Below, piece after piece: positions 1 to 5,604 of a stretch of 13,163 nt of DNA (positions within the stretch are counted from its first letter, which is position 1; each line of letters begins with the position of its first letter). Both the position numbers and the translations under genes were made by a program. Source of the DNA: UBA2256 sp964531105 (GTDB lineage Bacteria; Spirochaetota; Spirochaetia; Treponematales; Rectinemataceae); assembly GCA_964531105.1 (NCBI GenBank), contig CAZHFN010000044.1, positions 1 to 13,163 of the forward strand, read 5' to 3'. The notes under the pieces were generated by a model. That model was not told the origin of the DNA and searched no databases. It saw only the letters and a list, made by a program, of their open reading frames with translations.

Positions 1-594
1 CTTATCCTTTCGGATGTGGATTATCTCTACGACTCGGATCCCCGGAGCAATCCTGAGGCCAAGCCCATTCCCTATACCCGCAAGGTGACTGGCGAACAGC
101 TGGCCGCCGCCGGGGGAAGGGGTTCGGAGTTTTCCACCGGGGGCATGAAGACCAAGCTGGCGGCGGTGGAGATAGCCCGGGATGCAGGCTGCAGGGTAGT
201 GATAGCCCATGGCAGGGAGCCTAGGGTTATCGCCAGGGTGGCTGCCGGCGAATCCATAGGCACCCTTTTCGATGCCGATCATGCCCTTAAGAACCGCATC
301 AGGTGGCTTAAAAACTCCCAGCCCAAGGGTTCGATCACCGTGGATGAGGGAGCCCTGGCCGCCATGAGGGCCCGTAAATCCCTCCTTCCAAGGGGAGTGG
401 TGGCGGTGGACGGCGATTTCGGCAGGGATTCGGTTGTCCTGGTCAATTCTTGCGCCAAGCTCATCACCAATTTGTCATCAGCCGAAATCGCCGCGGCAAA
501 GGGCAAAAGGACAGAAGAAGTCGAAAAAATACTAGGGAAGGGCTGTCCTCACGTTGTAGCCCGCCCCGAAGAAACAGCCTTCTTGGATGAGTGA
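1..594 (+). CDS. proB: Glutamate 5-kinase, 3' part (5' end outside window)
   Basis: Glutamate 5-kinase phosphorylates L-glutamate with ATP in the first step of cytoplasmic proline synthesis. The open frame runs in from base 1 with no start codon of its own; the GTG at 16 is internal. About 197 residues are visible. They begin in the kinase (amino-acid-kinase fold) segment LILSDVDYLYDSDPR, followed by the STGGMKTKL loop (most relatives have GTGGM) and the GTLF segment. From about visible residue 105 the rest fits a C-terminal PUA domain: a GSITVDEGA start, SLLPRGV, and a GKRTEEVEKILG helix. The length matches the C-terminal half of a full ProB of about 370 residues. No proA follows, so this is not a proB-proA arrangement on this side. 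The next gene has its own promoter. Identification is confident; the missing N-terminus cannot be judged. Confidence 0.93.
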   Translation, partial: LILSDVDYLYDSDPRSNPEAKPIPYTRKVTGEQLAAAGGRGSEFSTGGMKTKLAAVEIARDAGCRVVIAHGREPRVIARVAAGESIGTLFDADHALKNRIRWLKNSQPKGSITVDEGALAAMRARKSLLPRGVVAVDGDFGRDSVVLVNSCAKLITNLSSAEIAAAKGKRTEEVEKILGKGCPHVVARPEETAFLDE

Positions 595-599
595 GCCGA

Positions 600-617
600 G
601 GTAAGAGGTCTGACGTC
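600..617 (+). promoter_or_regulatory. Candidate operator, copy 1 of a shared 18-bp motif
   Basis: The sequence GGTAAGAGGTCTGACGTC lies just upstream of the putative -35 box of the GntR/FCD gene. It matches a segment at 2748-2765 inside the divergent promoter region at 15 of 18 positions, in the same orientation. FCD-type GntR regulators commonly bind near their own promoter and that of a neighbouring target, so it is a plausible autoregulatory site. The match is seen directly; the binding role is inferred. Confidence 0.4.
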
Positions 618-624
618 GTGGTCC

Positions 625-652
625 TTGCCCTGAATTCGGGCTGGTATATAAT
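625..652 (+). promoter_or_regulatory. Putative sigma70-type promoter of the GntR gene
   Basis: A TTGCCC box (4/6 match to TTGACA) is separated by 16 bp from a perfect TATAAT at 647-652. Transcription would start near 659, about 30 bases before the ATG at 691. The candidate operator at 600-617 lies immediately upstream. Confidence 0.5.
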
Positions 653-690
653 GAAGGCATCATGCCCGGTGGGGCCGCAAGAAGAAGGCC

Positions 691-1532
691 ATGTACATAA
701 ACCTATCCAAGGAACCGCGCCGCTCCCAGGAAGTCGCTTCCCATATAAAAGCCCTTATCCGGGACAACATGCTAAAGCCGGGAGAAAAGCTCCCCAACGA
801 AATGGAGCTCTGCGGTCTTTTTTCGGTTTCCAGGCCTACCATTCGTGAAGCCGTTAAAGTACTGGTGTCTCAGGGGATTATTGAGATCCGCCGGGGCAAG
901 GGCACCTACGTGCGCCAAATGCCTGGCATATCCGAAGACCCCCTGGGTCTCGACTTTGTCGTCAATCCCAACATGAGGCTTGTTCTTATAGAAGCCCGGA
1001 TCATAATAGAGCCAGGGGTTGCCCGACTGGCTGCCCAAAACGCCGATGACGAAGCCATCGCTGCCATTGGCGCGAGCGTTCAGGAGATGGAGGAGATTGT
1101 CTTACAGAATAAGGTGAATATCGAAGCCGAGCTCGATTTTCACCGGAGTATAGCCGAAGCTACAAAAAATCCGGTGATCACTCGTCTCATTCCTATCATC
1201 ATGGAATCCATCACCAAAATCTACAGTGACGCGCCTCGCACCACCGAGGACCATCGCCAGGCCCTAGAGGAGCATAGGCTCATCTATGAGGCCATAGCCG
1301 CCAGGGATCCTGAAAGGNNNNNNNNNNNNNNNNNNNNNNNNNNNNNNNNNNNNNNNNNNNNNNNNNNNNNNNNNNNNNNNNNNNNNNNNNNNNNNNNNNN
1401 NNNNNNNNNNNNNNNNNCCTAGAGGAGCATAGGCTCATCTATGAGGCCATAGCCGCCAGGGATCCTGAAAGGTCATTCCAGGCTATGCAAACCCATCTGG
1501 AAGCTAGCCATAAGCGTACACTTTCCAAGTAG
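691..1532 (+). CDS. GntR-family transcriptional regulator, FadR subfamily (FCD domain), interrupted by an assembly gap
   Basis: A DNA-binding repressor or activator that probably responds to a small carboxylate or sugar acid. Residues 10-75 form the GntR winged helix: LKPGEKLPNEMEL, then the recognition helix SVSRPTIREAVKVL and the wing IRRGKGTYV. Residues from about 95 onward form an all-helical FCD ligand-binding domain. It shows the EARIIIEPGVARLAA segment and histidines that fit the usual metal-ligand positions: H151 (LDFHRSI), H195 (EEHRLIYEA) and H217 (MQTHL). As written, the frame runs into 100 N at 1318-1417, and the 55 bases before the gap are repeated after it. Dropping 155 bases joins residue 209 to SFQAMQTHLEASHKRTLSK and a TAG at 1530-1532, giving a normal 228-residue protein. 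Start ATG 691 has only a modest purine-rich RBS. The divergent M24/SDR genes downstream are likely targets. The effector is unknown. Confidence 0.88.
1263..1472. other. Assembly gap: 100 N flanked by identical 55-bp copies
   Basis: Bases 1263-1317 and 1418-1472 are identical 55-mers on either side of 100 N. The insertion of 155 bases breaks the frame of the FCD domain, and collapsing it restores a complete gene. It is best read as an unresolved k-mer overlap between two contigs, not a biological repeat. Confidence 0.93.
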
Positions 1533-1580
1533 GCTGCAGGTTTTTAAAAAGAATGCACTCAGCAGACTGTACAGAGTTCC

Positions 1581-2687
1581 TTAAAGCTCCAGTATGGCAG
1601 GCCGACTGAAACTGTAACCTCCATAATTCATTCTCAGCTCAGGAAATAACACTGGCGTAGAGAGCACCACAGGGCCGGAACTAGTGGCGAGCATGGTATC
1701 CTCGCTCTTGGCGCCGGTGATAGAGGGATTCCAGGTAAAGGCCTGGTTTTCCTGGATAATGTCCTTGGTAGCGGCTGTCGCTTTATAATCTCTGCCGAAG
1801 TACCCTATGGATCCGCCCTGATGATGGAGCTTGTACTCCTCGGGATAGCCTTTTTCTGCATAGGCCTTAAGAGCCGCAGCAAAGACTTCCGAGGCTGGAC
1901 GCCCAGGCATGGTGGCCGCCATCATGGCCGAATCCACGTAGACATTATCCTCATAGAGTTTGGCTAAACTCGCGGGGACTTTTCCGAATTGGACAAAGCG
2001 AGTTATGGAGACTATAAGTCCGCGCCTGCGGGAATTTACGCTGATCATAGCCCTTTTTTCTATTTTCTTGTCCGTAGCTATGGGGTGGCGGTACAGGGAT
2101 ATGCGATCGTCAGCTGCGCAGAAGGCGACAATGAAGTCCATTCCGGCTTTCCAAAGTTTCTCCGAAAGGCGGCCTACCACCGCGCGCTCTTCCTCGCCGG
2201 GGCGAATGCTCATGGCTGTCTCTTCTGCGATGCGGGAAGTATCCAGGGCTTGAACTTTGAGCCGCTCCACCTCCCAGGGGGTCAGGGAATAGCGGAGGGG
2301 ATTCAAGGCTCCCGAGACATCGGTTCCGCCGGGAAAGGCCATGTCAGTACCAAAGGGGCCTTTGGCGAGTTCAGCCACGATAGCCGCTTCCTTGTCCTCG
2401 AACCAGGGAAAGGCGACAATTTCATAGTCCTGCTTTGCCAGGCCTTCCTCGTCCGCCATGCGGAGCGCCTCAATATTGCTGCAGATGATGTATTGCTTGT
2501 CTCTGGTTATCAGCGCCCCCGCCACGCCTACCTCGGTGCCCAAGCCCACGATCGAGTATCCACCGGCAGTGATCCAGGCAAAGTTGGAGCTCTTCTTTAG
2601 GTACAAGGCCGAGAGCTGGCGCTGGTCGAGAAGGCTATGAATGCGACGCTTTTTTTCGGCGATTTCATCCGGGTTGAATTCGAACAT
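1581..2687 (-). CDS. Creatinase/Xaa-Pro peptidase-fold (M24-like) protein with substituted metal ligands
   Basis: A two-domain protein of the aminopeptidase P/creatinase group. Residues 1-130 are a creatinase N-terminal domain with YLKKSSNFAWITAGG. Residues 135-368 are a pita-bread domain opening with LTPWEVERLKVQA. In active M24 peptidases five residues (D, D, H, E, E) bind two metals. Here the first aspartate position is N218 (ISVNSRRRG), the second is S227 (VSITRF), and the first glutamate position is N320 (FTWNPS). H288/H289 (HHQGG) and E329 (KSEDT) remain. It is therefore unlikely to be a standard dimetal aminopeptidase. Creatinase is a known metal-free member of this fold, so a hydrolase acting on a small C-N substrate is possible. 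I chose ATG 2687 because GAGGGG lies four bases upstream; the in-frame ATG at 2705 has no such site. It is divergent from the SDR gene and converges on the GntR gene. Confidence 0.8.
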   Translation of the reverse strand: MFEFNPDEIAEKKRRIHSLLDQRQLSALYLKKSSNFAWITAGGYSIVGLGTEVGVAGALITRDKQYIICSNIEALRMADEEGLAKQDYEIVAFPWFEDKEAAIVAELAKGPFGTDMAFPGGTDVSGALNPLRYSLTPWEVERLKVQALDTSRIAEETAMSIRPGEEERAVVGRLSEKLWKAGMDFIVAFCAADDRISLYRHPIATDKKIEKRAMISVNSRRRGLIVSITRFVQFGKVPASLAKLYEDNVYVDSAMMAATMPGRPASEVFAAALKAYAEKGYPEEYKLHHQGGSIGYFGRDYKATAATKDIIQENQAFTWNPSITGAKSEDTMLATSSGPVVLSTPVLFPELRMNYGGYSFSRPAILEL

Positions 2688-2691
2688 GTAT

Positions 2692-2697
2692 CCCCTC
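2692..2697 (-). promoter_or_regulatory. Ribosome binding site deciding the M24-like start
   Basis: On the minus strand GAGGGG stands four bases before ATG 2687. It supports this start over the ATG at 2705, which would place the site inside the coding region. Confidence 0.6.
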
Positions 2698-2712
2698 ACT
2701 TGCATGCTATGC

Positions 2713-2740
2713 TTGACAGATTGCTTGTCTCTTACCTAAT
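2713..2740 (+). promoter_or_regulatory. Putative promoter of the SDR gene
   Basis: A consensus TTGACA at 2713-2718 is followed after 16 bp by CCTAAT (4/6) at 2735-2740. The start site would lie near 2747, at the left edge of the motif at 2748-2765. The -10 box overlaps the opposing promoter on the minus strand. Confidence 0.4.
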
Positions 2741-2754
2741 CTTATGTGGTAAGA
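2730..2754. repeat. Inverted repeat in the divergent promoter region
   Basis: TCTTACC (2730-2736) and GGTAAGA (2748-2754) are perfect inverted arms separated by 11 bp. The centre falls on the two overlapping -10 boxes. The right arm is also the start of the shared 18-bp motif. It looks like an operator able to control both genes, but the protein that binds it is not shown by the sequence. Confidence 0.45.
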
Positions 2755-2767
2755 CGTCTGTTGTCAA
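2739..2767 (-). promoter_or_regulatory. Putative promoter of the M24-like gene
   Basis: Minus-strand TTGACA (2762-2767) is followed after 17 bp by TAAGAT (4/6, 2739-2744). The spacer contains most of the shared motif at 2748-2765, so a protein bound there would exclude RNA polymerase. Confidence 0.5.
2748..2765 (+). promoter_or_regulatory. Candidate operator, copy 2 of the shared 18-bp motif
   Basis: GGTAAGACGTCTGTTGTC matches 600-617 at 15 of 18 positions. It contains the perfect palindrome AGACGTCT. It lies between the -10 and -35 boxes of the minus-strand promoter and at the expected start site of the plus-strand promoter, where binding would affect both genes. Confidence 0.42.
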
Positions 2768-2789
2768 TAATAATCATTATGGGGGTTTT

Positions 2790-3788
2790 ATGCGCATTCT
2801 TTTCACCGGAGGAACAGGCAACATTTCCACTGCCTGCACTGCGGAAGCCTTACAGCAGGGTATCGAAGTATTCCACCTCAATCGAGGCAACAAACCGGAA
2901 CGACAACTGCCGGGAGTGCGCACGCTCAAGGCCGATATCAGAGATCCAGAGGCTGTCAGACGCGCCTTGGGCGATTTGTGCTTCGATGCGGTTGTTCAAT
3001 TTTTAGCCTTCAGGCCCGAGCACATAGAGGCCGATGTGAAAGTCTTCAAGGACAAGACAAAGCAGTATGTTTTCATCAGCACCTGCTCGGCATATAAAAA
3101 ACCCTCTCTTACGCCCTGGATCACCGAGGATACCCCCCTGGAAAACCCATTCTGGGAGTATTCACGGCTCAAGGCGGACTGCGAGAAGGTTTTACGGGAA
3201 AAGGCTCCGGCGGTTGGGCTTGGCTACACTATCGTTAGACCCTCCCACACCTACGACAATGGCTGGATTCCCGGCTGCTTCGGTTCGGCCGGTTACGGAC
3301 TGGCCTGGCGAATGCTCCAGGGCAAGGAAATCGTCGTGCCGGGTGACGGGCAGTCCCTCTGGACCCTAACTCATGCCTCCGATTTTGCCGTGGGTCTGGT
3401 GGGTCTTCTTGGCAAAAAGGAAGCCTTGGGCGAGGCCTTCCATATAACTTCAGATGAGCGCCTCACCTGGGATGCGATCCACAGAATCATCGGAAATACT
3501 CTTGGCGTGGAACCCCGATTAGTCCATGTGACATCGGAGTACATAAGCAGCCTCTTCCCCGAGCGGGGCGCCGGTCTTTTAGGCGACAAGGCCGTATCCG
3601 TGCTCTTCGACAACTCCAAGATTCGGCGGCTTGTGCCTGAGTTTTCACCTAAAACAAGCTTCGAAAAGGGAATCCGCGCTTCCCTGGCTTGGTTTGACCA
3701 GCACCCTGAACTCAAGGTACCCGATGCAACCATGAACAGAGAAATGAACGATATTTTAGCCCGCTGGCACACCTTGATGTTGACGTGA
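2790..3788 (+). CDS. NAD(P)-dependent epimerase/dehydratase-like protein (extended SDR family)
   Basis: A 332-residue Rossmann-fold protein of the extended short-chain dehydrogenase/reductase group, whose members epimerise, dehydrate or reduce nucleotide sugars and other carbonyl compounds. The N-terminal nucleotide-binding loop is ILFTGGTGNIS (residues 3-13), followed by a basic NRG after strand 2 and ADIRD near residue 48. The catalytic set is visible: ISTCSAY around 96-102 supplies the Ser/Thr, and WEYSRLK supplies Y124 and K128. The VRPSHTYDNGWIPG segment and a C-terminal substrate domain follow. The frame extends upstream to 2637, but ATG 2790 is the only start that puts the glycine loop at the N-terminus, and it has a GGGGG site at 2781-2785. 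The gene is divergent from the M24-like gene and shares a promoter region with it. The substrate cannot be named. Confidence 0.82.
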   Translation: MRILFTGGTGNISTACTAEALQQGIEVFHLNRGNKPERQLPGVRTLKADIRDPEAVRRALGDLCFDAVVQFLAFRPEHIEADVKVFKDKTKQYVFISTCSAYKKPSLTPWITEDTPLENPFWEYSRLKADCEKVLREKAPAVGLGYTIVRPSHTYDNGWIPGCFGSAGYGLAWRMLQGKEIVVPGDGQSLWTLTHASDFAVGLVGLLGKKEALGEAFHITSDERLTWDAIHRIIGNTLGVEPRLVHVTSEYISSLFPERGAGLLGDKAVSVLFDNSKIRRLVPEFSPKTSFEKGIRASLAWFDQHPELKVPDATMNREMNDILARWHTLMLT

Positions 3789-3874
3789 TCGCGGCACTAA
3801 CCGGAAGTCTCAATCCTCGCGATTATTGGTTCAAGATGAAAATCAGGGTGAAATCCGAGGATGGAATCGAAATG

Positions 3875-3889
3875 TCGACAAATTGTCGA
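3875..3889. repeat. Short palindrome TCGACAA-A-TTGTCGA
   Basis: A perfect 7+1+7 palindrome about 70 bp upstream of the putative TTGAAT/TATAGT promoter. It has the size of a dimeric repressor site. Nothing else indicates its partner. Confidence 0.35.
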
Positions 3890-3960
3890 TAGATGAGGAT
3901 AAAAGCCAGGCTATTAATAGTCGACACACTATAAAATCAGCTTGACAATTTCTCCATTTA

Positions 3961-3989
3961 TTGAATGATACTGAACAATAGTGTATAGT
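3961..3989 (+). promoter_or_regulatory. Putative distal promoter of the AbiE-like cassette
   Basis: TTGAAT (4/6) at 3961-3966, a 17-bp spacer, and TATAGT (5/6) at 3984-3989. The expected start site coincides with the left arm of the hairpin at 3995-4030. A consensus TTGACA at 3942-3947 lies nearby, but no good -10 box is found at normal spacing. Confidence 0.4.
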
Positions 3990-3994
3990 ATCGA

Positions 3995-4030
3995 GCTAAT
4001 TTCAAAAGTTTGTTAACTTTGGAAATTAGC
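3995..4030. repeat. Inverted repeat 1 upstream of the AbiE-like cassette
   Basis: GCTAATTTC (3995-4003) pairs with GAAATTAGC (4022-4030). After one mismatch, AAAGTT pairs with AACTTT around a TGTT loop. It sits at the expected start of transcription of the distal promoter. Most of it is duplicated by the assembly artefact at 4152-4206. Confidence 0.6.
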
Positions 4031-4206
4031 TTTGTAGTTTCGTCCATTTTTNNNNNNNNNNNNNNNNNNNNNNNNNNNNNNNNNNNNNNNNNNNNNNNNN
4101 NNNNNNNNNNNNNNNNNNNNNNNNNNNNNNNNNNNNNNNNNNNNNNNNNNNTAATTTCAAAAGTTTGTTAACTTTGGAAATTAGCTTTGTAGTTTCGTCC
4201 ATTTTT
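3997..4206. other. Assembly gap: 100 N flanked by identical 55-bp copies
   Basis: Bases 3997-4051 and 4152-4206 are identical and flank 100 N at 4052-4151. The size and pattern match the other two gaps in this window. The true sequence probably has one copy and no gap, which places the two hairpins about 6 bp apart. Confidence 0.92.
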
Positions 4207-4234
4207 ATGCTTTTTGCATAAAAATGGACGAAAC
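4192..4234. repeat. Perfect 19-bp inverted repeat 2 with TTTTT loop
   Basis: GTTTCGTCCATTTTTATGC (4192-4210) is followed by a five-T loop and its exact complement GCATAAAAATGGACGAAAC (4216-4234). No T-tract follows, so it does not look like a classic terminator. It could be an operator pair, an mRNA leader hairpin, or the remnant of a small mobile element. Confidence 0.75.
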
Positions 4235-4253
4235 GTACGCACCTTAAAGGCAG

Positions 4254-4285
4254 CTTTTGCAAAAATCGTCTGACTTTTGCAAAAG
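4254..4285. repeat. Two TTTTGCAAAA palindromes spaced 20 bp
   Basis: TTTTGCAAAA occurs at 4255-4264 and again at 4275-4284; the second is extended to the 12-bp palindrome CTTTTGCAAAAG. Centre-to-centre distance is exactly 20 bp, near two helical turns, so two bound dimers would face the same side. The second copy lies in the spacer of the proximal promoter candidate. Confidence 0.55.
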
Positions 4286-4299
4286 CCTCTATCTATAAT
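4270..4299 (+). promoter_or_regulatory. Possible proximal promoter overlapping the start codon
   Basis: CTGACT (4/6) and a perfect TATAAT at 4294-4299 are separated by 18 bp. The -10 box overlaps the ATG at 4298. If it is used, transcription would start inside the annotated gene and this start codon would be wrong. It may also be a chance match in AT-rich sequence. Confidence 0.3.
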
Positions 4300-5035
4300 G
4301 AAATTTGATGAAATATATAAACTTTTCGGGGAAAAGCCCTGGTTCGACTTGGACATGGTCCTTCTGGCCTCGGGCGAGGCAGCGGCCTGCATCCACACCG
4401 AGCTCTACCGCTGGCGCCAGGCGGGAAGGCTCATCGAACTGCGCAGGGGTCTTTTTGTGTTCGCCGAACCCTGGCGAAAAGCTCCTATTTCCCCCGCCTC
4501 ACTGGCTCAGGCCATCTACCCGCCTTCGTACTTGAGCGGTGCCTGGGCTTTGGGGTACTGGGGGCTTATTCCGCCTCAGGCGGAATTTAGTTCGGTAAGC
4601 GCCAGGCCGGCGCGCAGTTTCGAAAACAGCTTTGGGCGCTACACTTATACCTGTCTTCCCAGGGATCTCTTGTTTGGAACGACAATACTAAGCACAGCTT
4701 TTACAGGCGCGCCGGAGGAAGGGCTCAAGGCCTTGTCGCTGGCACCCAGGGTAGCCTTGCCCGAAAAGGCTTTTCTGGACTTCTGCTTCATGCAAGGGGG
4801 AGACTGGGATGCCGAAAGGCTGGAGGGCTTGGGCATCGGGGCAGGCGCAGAGTTGGACGCAGGGAACATGGCGGGCATTGAGGCCGGCGCGCTGGACTTG
4901 GAGCGGCTGAGGGCGATGGCAGCGCGCGCCGGCCGGCCGCGGCTGATCCGGGCTGCCGCCGCATTAACTGCCCTTTTGGCCAAGTCAGGACGAGTCTCCG
5001 CTTCGCCTGCCGCCGGCCAGGAGGCTTCGCCATGA
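4298..5035 (+). CDS. AbiEi-like antitoxin/transcriptional regulator (type IV toxin-antitoxin family)
   Basis: A 245-residue protein resembling AbiEi-type antitoxins, which repress their own operon and counter the partner toxin. The N-terminal segment reads as a winged helix: a helix with LYRWRQAGRLIELRRGLFVF (residues 37-55), then PISPASLAQAIYPPSYLSGA and WALGYWGLIPP (residues 63-93), a run typical of this family. A middle region with VALPEKAFLDFCF fits the conserved C-terminal domain start. The tail from about 170 is rich in Ala, Gly and Arg and of low complexity. An in-frame TTG at 4277 would add seven residues. ATG 4298 is preferred, although no clear RBS precedes either. The stop overlaps the next start as ATGA, typical of a coupled pair. 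Upstream palindromes are candidate binding sites. The family call rests on motif resemblance only. Confidence 0.65.
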   Translation: MKFDEIYKLFGEKPWFDLDMVLLASGEAAACIHTELYRWRQAGRLIELRRGLFVFAEPWRKAPISPASLAQAIYPPSYLSGAWALGYWGLIPPQAEFSSVSARPARSFENSFGRYTYTCLPRDLLFGTTILSTAFTGAPEEGLKALSLAPRVALPEKAFLDFCFMQGGDWDAERLEGLGIGAGAELDAGNMAGIEAGALDLERLRAMAARAGRPRLIRAAAALTALLAKSGRVSASPAAGQEASP

Positions 5036-5553
5036 TACGTGAATCCATACTGGAGTTGGCGGCGGCGGCCCGGCCCGAGGATAGGCAGGCTCTTATCCTC
5101 GCTTGCCTGGAGTCAGCCCTTCTCAAATCCTTCCACGATTCAGCGGTCTACTCTTCAATCTGCCTCTGTGGAGAAAGCGCCGCAAGATACTATCTGCACG
5201 CTAAACCGCTTCAAATCCTGGAAAACACGGGTTGGGGAGAGTTGTCATTCAAGCTTCTGGACCGAAAAGGCTATGCCCCAGAGCGCTGGTTATTCAAAGC
5301 CCAGCGCTATATCCGGTTTATGAATCTGGATACTCGAATCGCCTTTACCCGCAAGGCCAATCTTCACGTGGGCTGGATAAGGGCGCCAGGCCTGGCTGCA
5401 GAGGCAGGCATAGCCCTGGGAAAAGGAGTTGAGCTGGGTATCAAGATTCTCATCGATCCAAATCTCTCGGCTACTCCTCTAGCTTGCATTCCAGCCCAGA
5501 TCGAAGGCTGGGGCGAGTACTATTCCTTAATAATGGAGAGATCGCTGAGCTGA
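5032..5553 (+). CDS. Short AbiEii/DUF1814-like protein lacking the nucleotidyltransferase signature
   Basis: The second gene of the cassette encodes 173 residues and overlaps the first by four bases. Position and pattern suggest a relative of AbiEii/DUF1814 toxins, which are nucleotidyltransferase-fold proteins of about 220-300 residues. Support comes from LESALLKSFHDSAVYSSICLCG (residues 26-47, in the place of the usual helix plus strand before the GG[TS] loop), a strand LSFKLL, and IKILIDPN near residue 137 where relatives have a VDTNP-like strand. The catalytic loop GGTALR appears as GESAAR (47-52), and the following DLDF-type metal site appears as ELSF (70-73). The C-terminal segment found in full members is missing. 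I read it as a degenerate or highly diverged partner, probably not active as a transferase. The homology itself is uncertain; it may be an unrelated novel partner. Confidence 0.45.
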   Translation: MIRESILELAAAARPEDRQALILACLESALLKSFHDSAVYSSICLCGESAARYYLHAKPLQILENTGWGELSFKLLDRKGYAPERWLFKAQRYIRFMNLDTRIAFTRKANLHVGWIRAPGLAAEAGIALGKGVELGIKILIDPNLSATPLACIPAQIEGWGEYYSLIMERSLS

Positions 5554-5599
5554 AAAAACCTGGGCAAGCGACCGCTATCGTTGGTCGCCTACCCCGGGT
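5553..5599 (-). terminator. Intrinsic terminator for the minus-strand operon
   Basis: Read on the minus strand, a hairpin follows the stop at 5605 and ends in six T (5553-5558 as A on the plus strand). The inner stem pairs 5568-5573 (GCGACC) with 5583-5588 (GGTCGC). The outer stem pairs 5558-5564 with 5593-5599 with one G-U. No T-tract exists in the other direction. Confidence 0.8.
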
Positions 5600-5604
5600 A
5601 GATC

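Larger units (their letters stand above)
3789..4297. other. AT-rich intergenic region with several palindromes and an assembly gap
   Basis: No convincing gene lies here. The nominal 509 bases fall to about 354 once the duplicated 55-mer and 100 N are removed. The region is clearly richer in A and T than the flanking genes. It contains TCGACAA-A-TTGTCGA at 3875-3889, hairpins at 3995-4030 and 4192-4234, and two TTTTGCAAAA palindromes at 4255-4284. It is probably the control region of the downstream two-gene cassette. Confidence 0.7.

Noticed and set aside
1533..1580. Terminator between the convergent GntR and M24-like genes
   Set aside because: There are short T and A runs and a CTGTACAG palindrome, but no stem followed by a T-tract.
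1989..2600. Long plus-strand open frame (203 codons) opposite the M24-like gene
   Set aside because: It lies fully inside the minus-strand gene, has no recognisable motif or RBS, and is a shadow of a codon-biased gene.
2637..2789. N-terminal extension of the SDR gene upstream of ATG 2790
   Set aside because: The extension would cross the divergent promoters and overlap the M24-like gene, and the nucleotide-binding loop normally starts within the first residues.
4026..4398. Minus-strand open frames running through the gap and palindromes
   Set aside because: They depend on N bases and duplicated sequence and disappear when the gap is collapsed.
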